Shown here piece by piece: positions 1-9,264 of a stretch of 64,000 nucleotides of DNA (position 1 is the stretch's first letter; each line of letters starts with the position of its first letter). The notes under the pieces are model-generated. The model did no database searches and was not told the DNA's origin. It saw only the letters and a list, made by a program, of their open reading frames with translations. A program made the position numbers and the translations under genes. The stretch is from Cliona cf. orientalis (Eukaryota > Porifera > Demospongiae > Clionaida > Clionaidae), in NCBI GenBank assembly GCA_963930775.1, contig OZ005697.1:8082292-8146291 (forward strand), in the 5' to 3' direction.

Positions 1-2967
1 AGATTCAGGATCTTTCGATTTGCGATCATAGTACAACTTTTGCCTCTTCTGGGATTGCTGTATTTGTTGTCTTGCATATTCTCGAGCATTGGCCAAACTG
101 GTAGTTAGCTCAGTCTTATAGTCGTCCAAGTCAACTGTATAAGCAGGACGGGGAAGGGCCAAGTCACTTGCTGTTGGCAGACGGGGATCTCTACCGTAGA
201 GAAGAAAGAAGGGTGACTCCCTGGTAGAGTCCTGCACAGTAGAACGATAGGCAAAAAGCAGCATAGGTAGTTGTTTGTCCCACTCGACAGCAGTTCCTTC
301 GATACTCTTTGAAATCATATTCGTGATAGTACAGTTAAACTTTTCGACAAGTCCATCCGTCTGTGGGTGATACCCTGACGTATTTACTTTCTTCATACCT
401 AAAAGAGAACACATCTGCAAAATTAGATCTGACAAGAAATTAGCACCACGATCAGATAATAGTTCCTCGGGCACACCGTGCCTACAAACAATATTCTCCA
501 CCAGAAGACGAGCTATAGTCTCTGTTCGCTGGTCAGGTACTGGATACGCTTCAACCCATTTTGTGAGGTAGTCAAGAAACACCACGAGATATTGGTTTCC
601 ACTGGAAGTGAGGGGAAGCTTAAGAATATCGACCCCAACGCGATGAAACGGTCCACGAACGGGTATGGGTTGGAGAAGAGGACGGATTCCGTGTCCTGGT
701 CCCTTACGACTCGCACAATTCAGACATCCACGACAGAATCTTCGAACATCAGCTCTCATACCAGACCACCAGTACAACCTACGTAAACGATCATAAACTT
801 TTCTCTCTGAAAGATGGCCAGCATATATGGTAGAATGATTTTCGGTCAACAACTCCTGTCTCCAAGGCTCCGGAACTACGATACACCATCGGCCACAATT
901 CGACACATCCTCACGATACAATACACCATCGATAACCTCCATTCGTCGGCTCTCCAGAACTATTCTTTTGGCAACACGATCGTCATCGGGTAAGGAATGG
1001 CACTCCAAGTAAGCGATATATAGAGCAAGGTCAGGATCCTTTAATTGCATTTCACGAACTTCTTTGAGGCTCTCTTTGTCAGCTACAGATTCACCAGCCG
1101 TCACGTCACTGTCGTCAGGTACTGCCAAACTGGCAAACACAGAACACACAGAACAATCAAAACAAACAGGGCACACACTATCACAACACTTACATGAAAC
1201 TTCAGAAGTAACAGTAAGAACATTTTCAGATTCTTCACATACAGACACACAACCATTTTCTTCACATACAGACACACAATTTGGTGGGGACACAGAACTA
1301 ACACTAGACGCGGGGTTGCGTGAAAGGGCATCAGCATTCACATTTTGTCGTCCAGAACGATGCTTCAGAGTAAGATTCATTTCCTGGATTGTTAAAGCCC
1401 AGCATGCCAGCTTTCCAGAAGGACGGGGAGTATTCAGCAAAGATAGACAAGCAGAGTGATCGGTGTACACGATGGTATGGTGACCCAAGAGGTAAGGACG
1501 AAAGTATCGAACAGCCCAAACAAGACCAAGAGTTTCAAGCTCTGAGATACCGTAGTTCTTTTCGTGCGCGTTAAGCGATCGCGAAGCGTACGCTATCGGA
1601 TGTACGTGTCCATCGTCTTGTTTCTGGGATAACACTGCACCAAGTCCAATTCCACTAGCATCAGTCTCAAGAATGAATTCTCGATCATGTCCAAAGCGCG
1701 GGTAAGACAACACGGGAGCAGTTACCAGTAGTTCTTTCAACTTGCAAAAGGCAGTTTCACACTCGGAAGTCCACTCGAAGGGAACATTTTTCTTTGTCAA
1801 AGCATGCAGGGGTGCTGCAATTTTAGCAAAACCGGGCACAAACCTACGATAATAGGAAGCTAAACCTACAAACTGTCGAATAGTAGTTACATCACGAGGC
1901 GTCGGGAACAACTTTACTTTTTGTGTTTTGGAAGGATCAGGGCGAATACCCTGGGTAGAGATGACATGTCCAAGGTAGGGAACTTCATTACGGAGAATAA
2001 GACACTTCTTTGGTTTAAGACGGAGTCCAGCTTCACGGAGACGTCCAAAGACTTCACGAAGGTGACGGAGATGGTCGTCGAAGGTACGGGAAGCAATGAG
2101 AATATCATCAAGGTACGCGAAGCAGCTGCGCCATTCTAAGCCAGAGAGGACTGCTTGCATCAGTCGCTGAAACGTGGCAGGCGCGTTACAGAGCCCGAAT
2201 GGCATCCGTACGAACTCAAACAGGCCATGATGAGTCGTAAAAGCTGATTTAGCGCGTGCATCTTGATCAAGCTCAACTTGCCAATATCCGGAGGCAAGAT
2301 CTAGGGATGTGAAATACTTGGCTTCTTCTAGGGTGTCTAATATATCCTCCACACGTGGTAACGGGTAAACATCTTTCCTAGTGATGGCGTTCAAACGTCT
2401 GAAATCAACACAGAAACGAAGGCTGCCGTCCTTCTTGGGCACAAGCACAATGGGACTTGCCCAAGGACTGTTCGAAGGCTTCACTACTCCTTGCTCCTGC
2501 ATATCATTAACCATTTTTTCGATCTTTTCCCTATAAACTACAGGTGTGCGATAAGGCTGTTGTTTTACAGGAAGTTGATCTCCTGTGTCGATGCTGTGCT
2601 GTACTAAACTAGTACATCCTAGCTCTGAGTCGTCCAGAGCAAACACATCAGTAGATTCAGCGAGTACCTCCTTGAGTTTTTCAAGCTCTACTGGGTTTAG
2701 TTTGTCAACAGGCATGTCCAACACTTGCAATAGTCTCTGCAGACGCTCAGGCGAATTAACTAAGGCTTTTACGGAGGCACATCGGCTGTGATCATGAGGT
2801 AGTTCTGAATCAACTGTTTGAGACATATCAAAAGACACTTGATCAGGCAAATCACATGCTCTGGCTACTCCTAACTCGCTTCCTTCTTCTAGCCAAACAG
2901 GCATTCCCTGAAAGTTCTGTAGGGGAATCAACACGCTACCATCTGGATGCACAGTAACTAATGACTC
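1..2967 (-). CDS. Retroelement pol: reverse transcriptase, RNase H, integrase (3' end off window)
   Basis: I read an open frame of 989 codons from the base after the TAA at 2968-2970 to the left edge. The reverse transcriptase active site YLDD is at 2104-2115. The RNase H segment follows with its ETDASG start. Next comes an integrase zinc region of HHCC type, ending in a CRGCLNC-like pair of cysteines. The integrase DDE core follows: its first Asp is in a VDIL context near 628-640, the second in a SDRGANF context, and a YHPQTDG..E motif lies near 350-380. Together these copy and integrate the element. The frame is in phase with the protease and gag upstream, so the product would need bypass of a stop, a separate start, or is lost. 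Any C-terminal chromodomain would be outside the window. Confidence 0.92.
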
Positions 2968-3480
2968 TTAAGTACAAAGTCCTAAAGGCTCCAAAGTTTC
3001 ATGCTTTGGCTCAAACAACAAATGCTCCACTTTACTAGGGTTGCCTTCTACATGACCTCTAACAAAACGACCTTTTTGACCTGGAATAATAACCGATTGA
3101 ACTAGATTCACATGAGCAGGCTCAACTCCATTCTCTACTGACGCAGTCAGTTTTCGGCCATTAGCTCTAACAACAGAGATACCTAAGGCGGGGAGTACGT
3201 TGGATCCCAACAGACACTCCTGCTCACTATCGGGTTGCACGAAAACAGGCACAGCTGTGGACTTACCATCGACAGCTAGGGTAAACAAGACTTGGGCAGT
3301 TACACCTATAGCGTGCCCTCCCTTACCTTGAAACTTGGTACAAGGGTGCTCTAGTGTGGGCAAAGCTTTACCATTCTCCTTTAAATGCTTAAACACCTTA
3401 TGCAGCAAGGAACGAGAGATTATGGTCGACTGTGACCCAGTGTCAACAAGGGCAGACACAGGCAATCCTTCAACTGTTAC
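2968..3480 (-). CDS. Retroelement aspartic protease segment
   Basis: This open segment between the gag TAG and the TAA at 2968 is about 170 codons. It carries the retropepsin active-site motif LVDTGSQ (about 3430-3450) and a second hydrophobic-Gly motif (LLGSNVLPALG) typical of retroviral-type proteases, which cut the Gag-Pol polyprotein. It has no ATG near its beginning; a TTG at 3465 is the only start-like codon. It is exactly in frame with gag, so it was probably made as a gag extension, through readthrough of the TAG or before that stop arose by mutation. Confidence 0.85.
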   Translation of the reverse strand, partial: VTVEGLPVSALVDTGSQSTIISRSLLHKVFKHLKENGKALPTLEHPCTKFQGKGGHAIGVTAQVLFTLAVDGKSTAVPVFVQPDSEQECLLGSNVLPALGISVVRANGRKLTASVENGVEPAHVNLVQSVIIPGQKGRFVRGHVEGNPSKVEHLLFEPKHETLEPLGLCT

Positions 3481-5427
3481 CTACAACCAATAGGAAGGTC
3501 CTACTGCACCCGTAACAACATTGACACTACTCTCTGCAGACTCACTGGCCAGCTGTTGCTCCTTCTCCAGCCTACGCTTGGACAGTTCCTGCTCCAGCTC
3601 TCTATCACTCAATTCATCCACACTCACTAGACGAGTCTTGCTATGCTTCTGTTTTCCAGGGGCTCCCGCTCCTCTCTTTTGCTTATCCCAACAAAACTTG
3701 GCTATATGCCCAAACCGGTGACAATTATGACATTGAGGGCCTTGACCCTGCTTGTTACTACTCTGACTACTGTCACGCTTCTTCTCACTATCAGCAGAAG
3801 CTTTCGCTGCCTGCTCTTTACGAGGCTGAGTGGGGGCTTTCTCCACTCTCTTACTTTTCTGTTGGCTATCCTTACGCTCTTCAGCAGCCTCACAGTACTG
3901 CTGTTCACGTCGCTCCGTCGTACGTGCACGGTTAAAAAGCTCATCAAAGCTTTCATCCACCTTAGGGGCACCAAGCTTTCTCTGCCACTGCGGCAGCAAC
4001 GCATGAAAGAATCTGCCCTTCACTAACCTATCGAAATCTTTGCCTTTTAGCGTAGGAAATGCTCTCTTTGCTAGCCTTTGCAACTCCAAGCCCAGTGCTT
4101 CTATAGACTGATCTGTCTGTATCAACTGGTGAAATTCTGCACCCCTCAACTCCTCAATATCAACAGGCTTAAATCTGGACTTGAGTGCACTAACCGTCTT
4201 GCTATAGTTAGCTTTTACCTCATCAGACAACAATCTATAAGTCTGATAAGCTGAACCATGCAGGGACATTTTGAGATTATACCTCTTAAGATCCTCAGAC
4301 CACCCAATCAACTTGGCTCTTTCTTCAAATTGCTCAATCCACCTATCAAATCCCTCCTCACTGGACTGTATACCCTCACCACTGTAATCTTTTAGTGGGG
4401 GTAGGCTTTGAGCAGACATAGCTTTGGTCTGGGCTGCTACCATGGCTGTTTGTGTTTGCACCAACTGAGTAAGCTGTTGCACAAGTCCCTTATCTCCAGC
4501 CACACCAGCTACACTCTTATTAACACCAGAAACCTCAGAGGCATGCTCACCACCTGCACTACCATTTAAGGAAACAACCTCAGCACTGCTGGGGCCACCA
4601 CCTGTGGGGTCACTACTTGTAGAGGCTGGGCTAGTGGTCTCACTATCACTAGCTCCCTCACAACCTTTCTCACCACTAGTCACAACACTGTGGGTACAAT
4701 CACTAAGACTCTCTGTCTGACCTCTCTCACTCTTCCCATGAGCAAAGGTGACATGCTTCTCACTGCTACCTGTAGGCTCAGGACTATCACTACCTCCATA
4801 ACTATCACTATCCCCTTCCTTAGAGCCACTCTCTTTCACACCATGCACCTCACTTGTAGCTCCAGGGGCACTGGGAGGAACAGAACTCTCCAAAGTAGAT
4901 AGCTTTTCTTTAAGCTCCACTATCAAGGTAGCATCTCGATCCCGCTCCTCTCGGTGTCGCTCACGCTCCTTGTCAAACTGCTTTCGTACCTCCTCCAGTT
5001 GCTTCAATCCGTCCAGTTCTAGTTTCATCCTCATGGTCTCCATGTCAGCATCCCACTTATCACCCGCAGCACTCCAACCGTCAATCGTTTCTGACAGTTT
5101 CTTCTCTACTCCTTTTCTCCTTTTAGTCTCGTCCTCCAGCTCCTGTTTCAACTCCTGAACTTTACGACACTGGTCTTCACCGTACTCCTTTGCATTTTCA
5201 GCCATTTCTCTCACTTGCTGAAGCTGCTGCTCATAGTCAGCTCGCACCGATCGCAACTCCTCTGCTGCCTCTGCCAGCTGCTGCTGCAGATCTTGCGATC
5301 CAACGGTCTCTTTTTCCATCGTTATGACAGTGTCTTGCGGTAACTGAGAACTTCCTCCACTCCGCAATCTACTCGATGTTGTCGAAGTTCCTTCACGGGT
5401 CAAGCTCTTGAGCTCCCTCGTCGACAT
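3481..5427 (-). CDS. Retroelement Gag, with N-terminal coiled coil and CCHC zinc knuckle
   Basis: This is a 648-residue structural protein, long for a Ty3/gypsy Gag, starting at a true ATG 63 bases inside the PBS. Residues about 40-190 are strongly heptad-like, rich in Glu/Lys/Gln (coiled coil). Residues about 190-320 are Ser/Gly/Glu-rich and low in complexity. Residues about 345-520 match the retrotransposon gag/capsid fold, with a W..FEE..KL..W start and an LKGKDFDRLVKGRFFHALLP stretch. Near residues 565-580 (about 3690-3733) is one CX2CX4HX4C zinc knuckle for RNA binding. A basic/acidic tail follows, ending at TAG. Gag forms the particle and packages the element RNA. The long N-terminal coiled coil is the unusual part. 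Confidence 0.88.
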   Translation of the reverse strand: MSTRELKSLTREGTSTTSSRLRSGGSSQLPQDTVITMEKETVGSQDLQQQLAEAAEELRSVRADYEQQLQQVREMAENAKEYGEDQCRKVQELKQELEDETKRRKGVEKKLSETIDGWSAAGDKWDADMETMRMKLELDGLKQLEEVRKQFDKERERHREERDRDATLIVELKEKLSTLESSVPPSAPGATSEVHGVKESGSKEGDSDSYGGSDSPEPTGSSEKHVTFAHGKSERGQTESLSDCTHSVVTSGEKGCEGASDSETTSPASTSSDPTGGGPSSAEVVSLNGSAGGEHASEVSGVNKSVAGVAGDKGLVQQLTQLVQTQTAMVAAQTKAMSAQSLPPLKDYSGEGIQSSEEGFDRWIEQFEERAKLIGWSEDLKRYNLKMSLHGSAYQTYRLLSDEVKANYSKTVSALKSRFKPVDIEELRGAEFHQLIQTDQSIEALGLELQRLAKRAFPTLKGKDFDRLVKGRFFHALLPQWQRKLGAPKVDESFDELFNRARTTERREQQYCEAAEERKDSQQKSKRVEKAPTQPRKEQAAKASADSEKKRDSSQSSNKQGQGPQCHNCHRFGHIAKFCWDKQKRGAGAPGKQKHSKTRLVSVDELSDRELEQELSKRRLEKEQQLASESAESSVNVVTGAVGPSYWL

Positions 5428-5490
5428 TCACGGTTGCGTACAGGTCGGTTGCCAACACAACGGATCTGTCGTACAAGTCCACCAAGCCGA

Positions 5491-5510
5491 GATCCTGGCA
5501 GGGGTCGCCA
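5491..5510 (-). promoter_or_regulatory. Primer-binding site of the retroelement
   Basis: Read on the minus strand, the 5' LTR ends in GTTACA-like sequence. Two bases later comes TGGCGACCCCTGCCAGGATC, whose TGG start pairs with a tRNA CCA end. Position and 2-nt spacing are standard for LTR elements. I cannot name the primer tRNA with confidence; a discriminator G fits serine-type tRNAs. Confidence 0.75.
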
Positions 5511-5512
5511 AA

Positions 5513-5803
5513 TGTAACGCTTCGCCACCTTCAACGCCGCTTCACAGGGTTTAGATATTAATAGTATTATTCAAATAGCAGCATTATACACATACGATAC
5601 ATAGAGAGAGAGAGAGAGAGAGAGAGATGGATGATGGTAGAGAGATGACACCACAACTGAGGAACACTCAACACAACTCAACTGAACTGACTCAACACTC
5701 AACACTACACTCAACTGACCGACTGACTAGAGTCCAGTGGTTTTATATGCATGCATACAGGATATGATGTCAGATGGCAACTAGTTGGAAAAGGGTCGTT
5801 ACA
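5513..5803 (-). repeat. 5' LTR (291 bp) of the Ty3/gypsy element
   Basis: It is bounded by perfect short inverted ends, TGTAAC at 5513-5518 and GTTACA at 5798-5803, the usual TG...CA form. It abuts the PBS on the gag side and arylsulfatase sequence on the other. An AG microsatellite (5602-5627) lies inside it. The partner LTR is off the window, so its age cannot be judged. If the target duplication is 5 bp, its copy here would be CATGA at 5804-5808. Confidence 0.85.
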
Positions 5804-6516
5804 CATGACCTTACAGTGGAACAATTTACTCTTCATTGTTAGTAGTGATAATGGTGGCGGAGTAAACCCTGGCAAAGGAGCTAACAACTACCCACTAAAG
5901 GGAGGCAAAAATTCGGACTGGCAGGGTGGTGTTCGAGTAAATGCCTTTGCCTCTGGAGGCTATATATCTTCCAGCGAGAATGAGAGGGAGAACAACAGAA
6001 GGCTATATCCACATTGCCGACTGGTATGCAACATTCTGTGCCCTGGCTGGTGTTGATCCAACAGATACACAAGCAGCAAAAGTTAATCTTCCTCCCATCG
6101 ATAGTCTCAACATGTGGCCACTAATCTCCGGTCAGAGTTCCGTCTCCCCTCGTGTGGATATTCCCATCAGTATGACTACATTAATCAGTGGTAATTACAA
6201 GATACTCACTGGTACAGTATCTAAGACTGGATGGAGTGGCCTAGTGTACCCTAATAATACAAATCCTGAAGGTGGAATTCATGCTCGTGAACACTGTGGC
6301 AATCGTGGCTGTTTATATGACATTATTAATGATCCTGGAGAACACAACAACTTGGCTTCACAAATGCCACGTAAATTGAAAAAGATGAAGAAGAAGTTAG
6401 GTAAAATTTAATATCGAGCGACACATTTCAACCCCAACCGTGGAGAGAAATCTCCAGCAGCATGTGAGGCTGCTCTTAATGAATATGGTGGATTCTGGGG
6501 ACCATTCATTAAGTAA
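5804..6516 (+). pseudogene. Arylsulfatase pseudogene, 3' half, split by the retroelement
   Basis: It aligns with the C-terminal 245 or so residues of the neighbouring arylsulfatases. It begins at the WDNLLFVV region, keeps the SDNGG calcium-site motif near 5841-5855, and ends in the shared GFWGPFIK terminus with TAA at 6514-6516. It is broken at least twice: a frame change near 5960-5985, where the EDRRGKMTEGY segment is scrambled, and another near 6405-6415 that gives an early stop after LGKI. The retroelement LTR abuts position 5804, so the N-terminal half with the active-site cysteine should lie left of the window. The order of frameshifts and insertion is unknown. Confidence 0.92.
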
Positions 6517-7497
6517 TTAGCTGAGAAGTTAAACACTTAGTACCCACAGAATTAAATCTTCGAAGAACTGACTACTGACTATCATGATAGTCTTACTGAT
6601 GCAATTAGTTAAGAGCTGAATTTTTTTTATCATTATGCATTTAATTTAACCTTTGGTGCTTCACACATTGCATAGCTAGCTTTTACCTTTTGCTATCTTG
6701 TAATATTATTCTTCTACTGTCTGTATTAGCTGCTTATTACTATACATTTACAGCATACCTGCAAGGCTTGCATGTCCCCAGCATAGTGTAATGCGTGGAT
6801 ATAATAATTATTATGAGCTTCAATTTTGTACCAGGATGTGCATAGCCTCATGCCCAGAACTATTCCCAGCTTTTCAAAGCTTGGAATGGATTTGGAGGCA
6901 AGAAAAGTTGGTTATAATATTATTAATAGTGCTGGGCGCAAGGTTACAATCAGCAGCTGATAACATACACTTATATGTGTGTGTGTGCCTAGCTAGAGTA
7001 GAAATGGAGGATTATGGTCAAATTGCATATACTTTCAAAGTGTACCATTCTCATTTCTTGCTCCTCAACTTTCACGTAATCAAAAGCTCTAGGACAGATC
7101 CACTGACTATGGCGCTTGCCATGGCATGCAGCAATGGTATTGAGTTGGGTGATCTACTATCCACACCAAAAGTTGGTTGAGCATGCGCTGTGCAATTCTG
7201 AGTGTGGCTACTTTAGTATCACGGAGATAAGTTGAGGGCATTAGCTTATAAAATTAATGTAGAAATTCAATGATACTAGCTATTAAAGTATCACTTGATG
7301 ACTGAGACTCAAGCGTCTGACTGCATGGACTAGGTTAAATGCTGCAATATCCTGGCAGATGTTCCTGAACAAAGTTCTTTTGGTTTTATCAAACCTCTCC
7401 TTCCACATGCCTATTTAGGGTGACCTTAAATATTTAGCCTCTGGCTAGGTGGTCTCTTCCTAATGCACCTTGTGTACTAAATTAACATATACCATAT

Positions 7498-7669
7498 GTT
7501 ATAGTTATTCACTGGGGGCCAAGGAATTATGGCAGTAAACGAACCGATCCCGAGGGCACAGCCCAAGGGTGAGGTTTGTTTATGCTATAGTTATTCACTG
7601 GGGGCCAAGGAATTATGGCAGTAAACGAACCGATCCCGAGGGCGCAACCCAAGGGTGAGGTTTGTTTAT
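7498..7669 (+). repeat. Tandem duplication, 2 x 86 bp
   Basis: Two nearly identical units (landmark atagttattcactgggggc at 7501 and 7587) lie exactly head to tail. They differ at only a few bases, for example acagccc against gcaaccc. Confidence 0.85.
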
Positions 7670-8798
7670 TTATAATATATACACACATGAACTCTTCAAG
7701 ATATGATGGAATTTCATTGCCCTTCCTCGGTAGCTAGCTCTCCACCTTCTGGGTGTGCACACTGGTTGCTGGATCAACAACGTGGAGGATGTAATAAGTG
7801 GCAGTCACTGTGGCGATTTTAGGTTATCTAAAGGCCTCATTTATTTACTGCATGGTATGCAACATCCTGTGTCACACCACCATCACAAGTACATGTTGGA
7901 GGGTGGGTGGTTAGGACTGACTATACTAATTGAACTAATAAGACAGGAAATTTCGAATAAGAATTAAATCTTACCACAGGTGCATGCCCAGCAAACCTTG
8001 AGCTGAGTATACAAACAACAGGAAGTGTATGCACACACAGCTGCATTGAAAAACTTTACAGTTCAAGTGCAAACTAAGTGCAGAATGACAAACATAACTT
8101 TAAACTGATATACCACAGCATAATGTCATGTAACAAGTATCATTCTTTAGGCTTAAAGCAAATTCAATCCACCATCATGTGCTTCAAAACGCAGCATTAA
8201 AATTGGGGTCTTCGTGTATGCTGAACTTTCTTCAGCGTATTCGATTGCACTGCAAAGCAAGAGCATGGCATCAAAATGTTACTATGAAGCCATCTTTAGC
8301 ATATTGCTGTACGTAGCTAATGATTTTTGGCCAAAATTATTAGCTACAAACTACCTTGTAATAATATTGCTCTTCACAATATCATTATTCTATATTAGAG
8401 TGGGTAGACTCCATTAGAAAGTGATGGCCTAGACATAGCTACACCAATACCAGTGATATTAAGATTGTCAGTCTTCTTAGTAATAATATTATTATTATAT
8501 TTTTGTCATTTATAGGGCTAGCTTGGGAATGTCTTGATCTTTCAATGTGTATTTCCCTGTGTGTACACAGGCATCATTGTTTTGTAATAGAGCTTCAACC
8601 AGTGTACACCTATGCCCACAGGCCATACTTGGAGCGGCTGAACAAGTCCAAGAAAGTCAAATTGTAGTAGTTTTTTAGGAGTAGAGAGAGACTCGTTTAC
8701 AAGGCTAAGTAGTGAATCTAGTTGCCCCCATACTAATTATTAGAATATAGTTGTAACAAATACTGTGATCTGATTGGACACTCAGAGGTCTCTATTTC

Positions 8799-8874
8799 TC
8801 ATAGAGACCTACAAGCTTTCATAGAGACCTACAAGTTCTCATAGAGACCTACAAGTTTCATAGAGACCTACAAG
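8799..8874 (+). repeat. Short tandem repeat, about 4 x 19 bp, CATAGAGACCTACAAG core
   Basis: Four adjacent copies of catagagacctacaag are separated by 2-4 variable bases. The GAGACC word recurs in the neighbouring foldback element. Confidence 0.85.
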
Positions 8875-8964
8875 TATAGCCAAGGGCAAAGAAAGATGCA
8901 CAGTGCAACAGTAGCCTTGTCCTCGGGTCAACTACCACGGTTACAGTTGCTATATTCTAAATCA

Positions 8965-9105
8965 GTTAGAGACCTCGTCCAATGGTCTCTACACTTTTAA
9001 GAGACCCTCAGGCCCTTAGTAGCACCCTTGCTTCGCTCGGGATGCTACAGCCTCGGGCCTTCGGATCTCTTAAAATGCGTAGAGACCTTGGACTCGGTCT
9101 CTAAC
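8965..9105. repeat. Foldback element, about 141 bp
   Basis: The arms 8965-9015 and 9055-9105 are inverted copies of each other with scattered mismatches. The intervening 40 bases contain a further inner hairpin (gtagcaccc / gggatgctac). Such a sequence is typical of a small non-autonomous foldback or MITE. Confidence 0.7.
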
Positions 9106-9111
9106 TATTAT

Positions 9112-9185
9112 GTAGTCTCGAACCCAGCTGGTGATGCAATACATCCAGCACTGCGGAAAAGGGAGGGGTCTGGGTTCGAGACTAC
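9112..9185. repeat. Hairpin with perfect 16-bp arms
   Basis: gtagtctcgaacccag (9112-9127) is exactly inverted as ctgggttcgagactac (9170-9185) around a 42-base loop. It lies next to the previous foldback and may be part of the same or a nested element. Confidence 0.75.
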
Positions 9186-9264
9186 GCTAATTTGATCATG
9201 CATAAACACGGTGATTTGCAATGTATGCAGCATCAAAAATGAATACATACACAGTGATTAAAAT

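Larger units (their letters stand above)
1..5803 (-). mobile_element. Ty3/gypsy-type LTR retroelement, 5' LTR to integrase (truncated by window edge)
   Basis: Order on the minus strand is LTR (5513-5803), primer-binding site, gag, aspartic protease, reverse transcriptase, RNase H, integrase. RT before integrase is the Ty3/gypsy (Metaviridae) order. The 3' LTR and polypurine tract lie left of the window. All three coding parts share one reading frame, interrupted only by TAG (3481-3483) and TAA (2968-2970), so the copy is young or only lightly decayed. The bases right after the LTR are arylsulfatase coding sequence, so the element inserted into a gene in the opposite orientation. No envelope-like frame is visible in the part present. 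Confidence 0.93.

Noticed and set aside
478-2791. Several plus-strand and minus-strand frames of 60-130 codons across the left 2.8 kb
   Set aside because: They are in other frames of the long pol reading frame, and none has a domain.
3521-5158. Plus-strand frames opposite gag
   Set aside because: Antisense shadows of the 648-codon gag frame; composition is that of complemented Glu/Lys codons.
8799-8874. CRISPR-like regular repeats
   Set aside because: Units are nearly contiguous, with only 2-4 variable bases between them and no spacers; the setting is eukaryotic.
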